Source: Anaerostipes hominis (ex Lee et al. 2021)
Lineage (GTDB): Bacteria > Bacillota > Clostridia > Lachnospirales > Lachnospiraceae
DNA length: 64,000 bases
Assembly: GCF_002270485.1 (NCBI RefSeq)
Contig: NZ_NQOG01000001.1
Coordinates: 310,001 to 374,000 of the forward strand
Reading direction: 5' to 3'
The notes beneath the pieces were generated by a model. The model did no database searches and was not told the origin of the DNA. It was given only the letters and a program-made list of their open reading frames with translations. Positions 63,186-64,000 of this stretch are shown one piece after another. The position numbers were made by a program, and so were the translations under genes. The number at the start of each line of letters is the position of its first letter. The first letter of the stretch is position 1.

Positions 63186-64000
63186 TTACTCCTTCCTGTA
63201 ATGATATGTATCTACCAAATCATGAACCAGTTCTTTCATATTCTCAGTTTCGGCATATGCAGCTTCATACAATTTTTTTAATGAATTCGATAATTTTTTT
63301 TCATCTATAACGATTGGTTTCCCTATTTTTATGAGCTTGTTAGGAGTCGTCTTTAGTCCTTCTTCTTCCATTAATAGCTCTTCAAATAATTTCTCTCCTG
63401 GACGCAGACCTGTAAATTCTATTTTAATGTCCACATTAGGAGTGTATCCAGAAAACTTAATTAGATTTGTTGCCAAATCCAAAATTTTAACTGGTTCTCC
63501 CATATCTAACACAAAAATCTCTCCTCCCTTTGCATAAGCTCCGGCCTGCAACACAAGTGAAACTGCTTCAGGAATTGTCATAAAATATCTTATAATATCT
63601 GGATGAGTGACAGTAACAGGGCCTCCCTCTTCTATCTGTTTTTTAAACAATGGAATTACTGAACCATTTGATCCAAGTACATTTCCAAAACGTACTGCCA
63701 CAAATTCTGTCTTTGATTTACATCCAAAAGCCTGTACAATCATTTCACAGATCCTTTTGGTTGCACCCATAATATTTGTAGGATTTACTGCCTTATCTGT
63801 AGAAATAAGAATAAATTTCTTTGCTTCATATTTATCTGCAGCCTTCGCAACATGAAAAGTTCCAAATACATTATTTTTTACAGCCTCATTGGGAGAGTCC
63901 TCCATTAAAGGAACGTGTTTATGTGCCGCTGCATGATATATGATATCAGGGTGATACTCTTTGAATATCTTGTCAATTTTCTTAGAATTTCTTACCGATG
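63186..64000 (-). CDS. Nucleoside-diphosphate-sugar dehydratase, CapD/FlaA1 type (5' end beyond window)
   Basis: The frame is open to the window end at 64000 and reads [20 protein letters not shown] before the apparent Met, so the gene starts outside the window. The visible 271 residues are the C-terminal half of a polysaccharide biosynthesis (CapD-like) NDP-sugar 4,6-dehydratase: [21 protein letters not shown] with the catalytic Lys (STDKAV...K), [25 protein letters not shown]-like [27 protein letters not shown] and [12 protein letters not shown]. It probably makes a UDP-4-keto sugar for the surface polymer. The N-terminal membrane part seen in longer members cannot be checked. Confidence 0.9.
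   Translation of the reverse strand, partial: SVRNSKKIDKIFKEYHPDIIYHAAAHKHVPLMEDSPNEAVKNNVFGTFHVAKAADKYEAKKFILISTDKAVNPTNIMGATKRICEMIVQAFGCKSKTEFVAVRFGNVLGSNGSVIPLFKKQIEEGGPVTVTHPDIIRYFMTIPEAVSLVLQAGAYAKGGEIFVLDMGEPVKILDLATNLIKFSGYTPNVDIKIEFTGLRPGEKLFEELLMEEEGLKTTPNKLIKIGKPIVIDEKKLSNSLKKLYEAAYAETENMKELVHDLVDTYHYRKE

Overview
The window looks like a chromosomal segment from a spore-forming, strictly anaerobic Clostridia, most likely a Lachnospiraceae-type gut Firmicute. The signs are low-to-moderate G+C, strong AGGAGG ribosome binding sites, TTGACA/TATAAT promoters, a Spo0A-type DNA-binding protein, an [FeFe] hydrogenase, a tryptophan operon behind a T-box, and a Gram-positive teichoic acid cluster. 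The species cannot be named from the sequence. No rRNA, tRNA or CRISPR array was seen.

Layout. 1-11 kb: a serine-recombinase scrap, a secreted NlpC/P60-like protein, a lysophospholipase-like hydrolase, a lipoprotein, citrate synthase with a polar amino acid ABC importer, two paralogous secreted glucosaminidase-like proteins, and a broken LPxTG-type surface protein. 11-20.4 kb: a primary-type sigma factor, then trpE-trpGD-trpC-trpF-trpB-trpA on the minus strand behind a T-box (probable UGG specifier), with two and a quarter 174-bp palindrome-rich units between the T-box terminator and trpE. Single relatives of these units lie at 8.6 kb and 12.2 kb. 20.4-26.3 kb: NADP-isocitrate dehydrogenase, an [FeFe] hydrogenase with a NuoF/GltD-like flavoprotein partner, and a CAT-like acetyltransferase. 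26.3-31.8 kb: an AT-rich decayed mobile island holding two scraps of tnpV, an abiEi-abiEii operon translationally coupled to a damaged OLD-type nuclease gene, a membrane protein/XRE pair, a frameshifted cysteine-rich KTR gene and a truncated DUF5131 gene. Related hairpin repeats in inverted orientation bound the island. 31.8-41 kb: DegV, a DUF368 undecaprenyl-phosphate translocase candidate, HtrA, a polyprenyl glycosylphosphotransferase, an LCP ligase, cyclopropane synthase, and a receiver-less Spo0A homologue divergent from an XRE regulator. 41-64 kb: a large cell-wall polymer cluster with four CDP-glycerol/ribitol transferase-type proteins, an LTA-synthase-like sulfatase, GalU, TagD, TagH/TagG export, TarI/TarJ, a pyruvyltransferase, a frame-broken acyltransferase, YfhO, a secreted glycerophosphodiesterase, and a partial nucleotide-sugar dehydratase cut by the window edge.

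How it fits together. Citrate synthase and isocitrate dehydrogenase give an oxidative route to 2-oxoglutarate, and the NADPH made could be re-oxidised by the neighbouring hydrogenase/flavoprotein pair (inference). The 35-64 kb region supplies lipid-linked initiation, nucleotide-activated glycerol and ribitol, polymerisation, ABC export, LCP attachment, decoration and possibly turnover of a teichoic-acid-like polymer. The most unusual signals are the palindromic repeat family, with a compensatory base-pair change between copies, and the decayed defence island.
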